DNA of 5,792 bases, taken from NCBI GenBank assembly GCA_902803305.1, contig CADCPL010000246.1, positions 1 to 5,792 of the forward strand. The letters run 5' to 3'. Shown one piece after another: positions 5,431 through 5,792 of this stretch (its first letter is position 1; each line of letters begins with the position of its first letter). The DNA is from an uncultured Lachnospiraceae bacterium (GTDB lineage Bacteria > Bacillota > Clostridia > Lachnospirales > Lachnospiraceae). The notes beneath the pieces were generated by a model. The model searched no databases and was not told where the DNA came from. It saw only the letters and a program-made list of their open reading frames with translations. The translations under genes were made by a program, and so were the position numbers.

Positions 5431-5792
5431 TTGAAAAGATACATTTCTGCTTTGGTGGTCGCCATCATGATGGTGTGCCATCTTTCGGCATGCGGCGCGG
5501 TGAATGCTGCATCCGCAGCTTCAGGTGATGAAAAAATACAGATCGTAACTACCATATTCCCCGAATATGACTGGGTAATGAATGTGCTCGGAGATGATCC
5601 GGCGAATGCCGAAGTTACAATGCTGCTCGATAACGGTGTCGATCTTCACAGCTATCAGCCCACGGCTGACGATATCCTGAAGATATCTGCCTGTGACATG
5701 TTCATATATGTGGGAGGCGAATCGGATGAATGGGTAGAAGATGCCCTTAAAGAAGCAACCAATAAGGATATGGTAGTGATCAACCTTCTTGA
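5431..5792 (+). CDS. znuA: Zinc-type ABC transporter substrate-binding lipoprotein, 3' end beyond the window
   Basis: This is the N-terminal 120 residues of a cluster A-I metal-binding lipoprotein (ZnuA/AdcA family; complete members are about 300 residues). It would capture Zn2+ outside the membrane and pass it to an ABC permease. Translation starts at a TTG behind a strong GGAGGT site. Residues 2-20 form a lipoprotein signal peptide (K2, R3, hydrophobic core) ending in the lipobox LSAC, with C21 the lipidated residue. The mature part shows the family opening IVTTIFPEYDWV (38-49) and the first metal-ligand motif GVDLHSYQPT with H73, followed by DDILKISACDMFIYVGGESDEW. The other ligands lie beyond the edge. 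It follows the small His/Cys-rich protein by 59 bp and is probably in the same transcript. Zinc is favoured over manganese by context and overall resemblance, but the metal is not proven by this fragment. Confidence 0.88.
   Translation, partial: MKRYISALVVAIMMVCHLSACGAVNAASAASGDEKIQIVTTIFPEYDWVMNVLGDDPANAEVTMLLDNGVDLHSYQPTADDILKISACDMFIYVGGESDEWVEDALKEATNKDMVVINLL

Overview
The window looks like chromosomal DNA from a Gram-positive anaerobe of the Clostridia, most plausibly Lachnospiraceae or a close relative. This is an inference from gene content and style: moderate GC, strong GGAGG-type ribosome binding sites, TTGACA/TAAAAT-type promoters, a PAS-rich soluble hybrid histidine kinase carrying an HDIRTP H-box, and a zinc-type ABC transporter lipoprotein preceded by a small Cys-rich membrane protein. 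No mobile element, CRISPR array, tRNA or rRNA is visible.

Layout. Positions 1-2410 hold three tightly packed minus-strand genes, read from right to left: a soluble DUF2156 (phosphatidylglycerol lysyltransferase C-terminal-like, GNAT-fold) protein, a CxxCxxCC (YkgJ-type) cysteine-cluster protein that overlaps it by 7 bp, and a CPA2-type cation:proton antiporter that runs off the left edge. A divergent intergenic region (2411-2599) carries a good plus-strand promoter and a weaker, overlapping minus-strand candidate. Positions 2600-4984 encode a cytoplasmic hybrid sensor kinase (three PAS-like regions, coiled coil, HisKA, HATPase, receiver). After a 75-bp gap with its own strong promoter come a 103-residue membrane protein with an external His/Cys cluster (5060-5371) and the start of a ZnuA-like substrate-binding lipoprotein (5431 onward, TTG start) that runs off the right edge.

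How the genes fit together. The minus-strand trio is probably one transcript, but a shared function is not evident. The kinase is complete in all signalling motifs but has no Hpt protein or separate regulator nearby, so its output is unknown. The right-hand pair probably begins a zinc-uptake operon whose permease and ATPase genes would lie beyond the window. The least-described element is the small protein with the HxCx4CxxCxCx3C motif. Its promoter sits so close to its ATG that the message would be almost leaderless.
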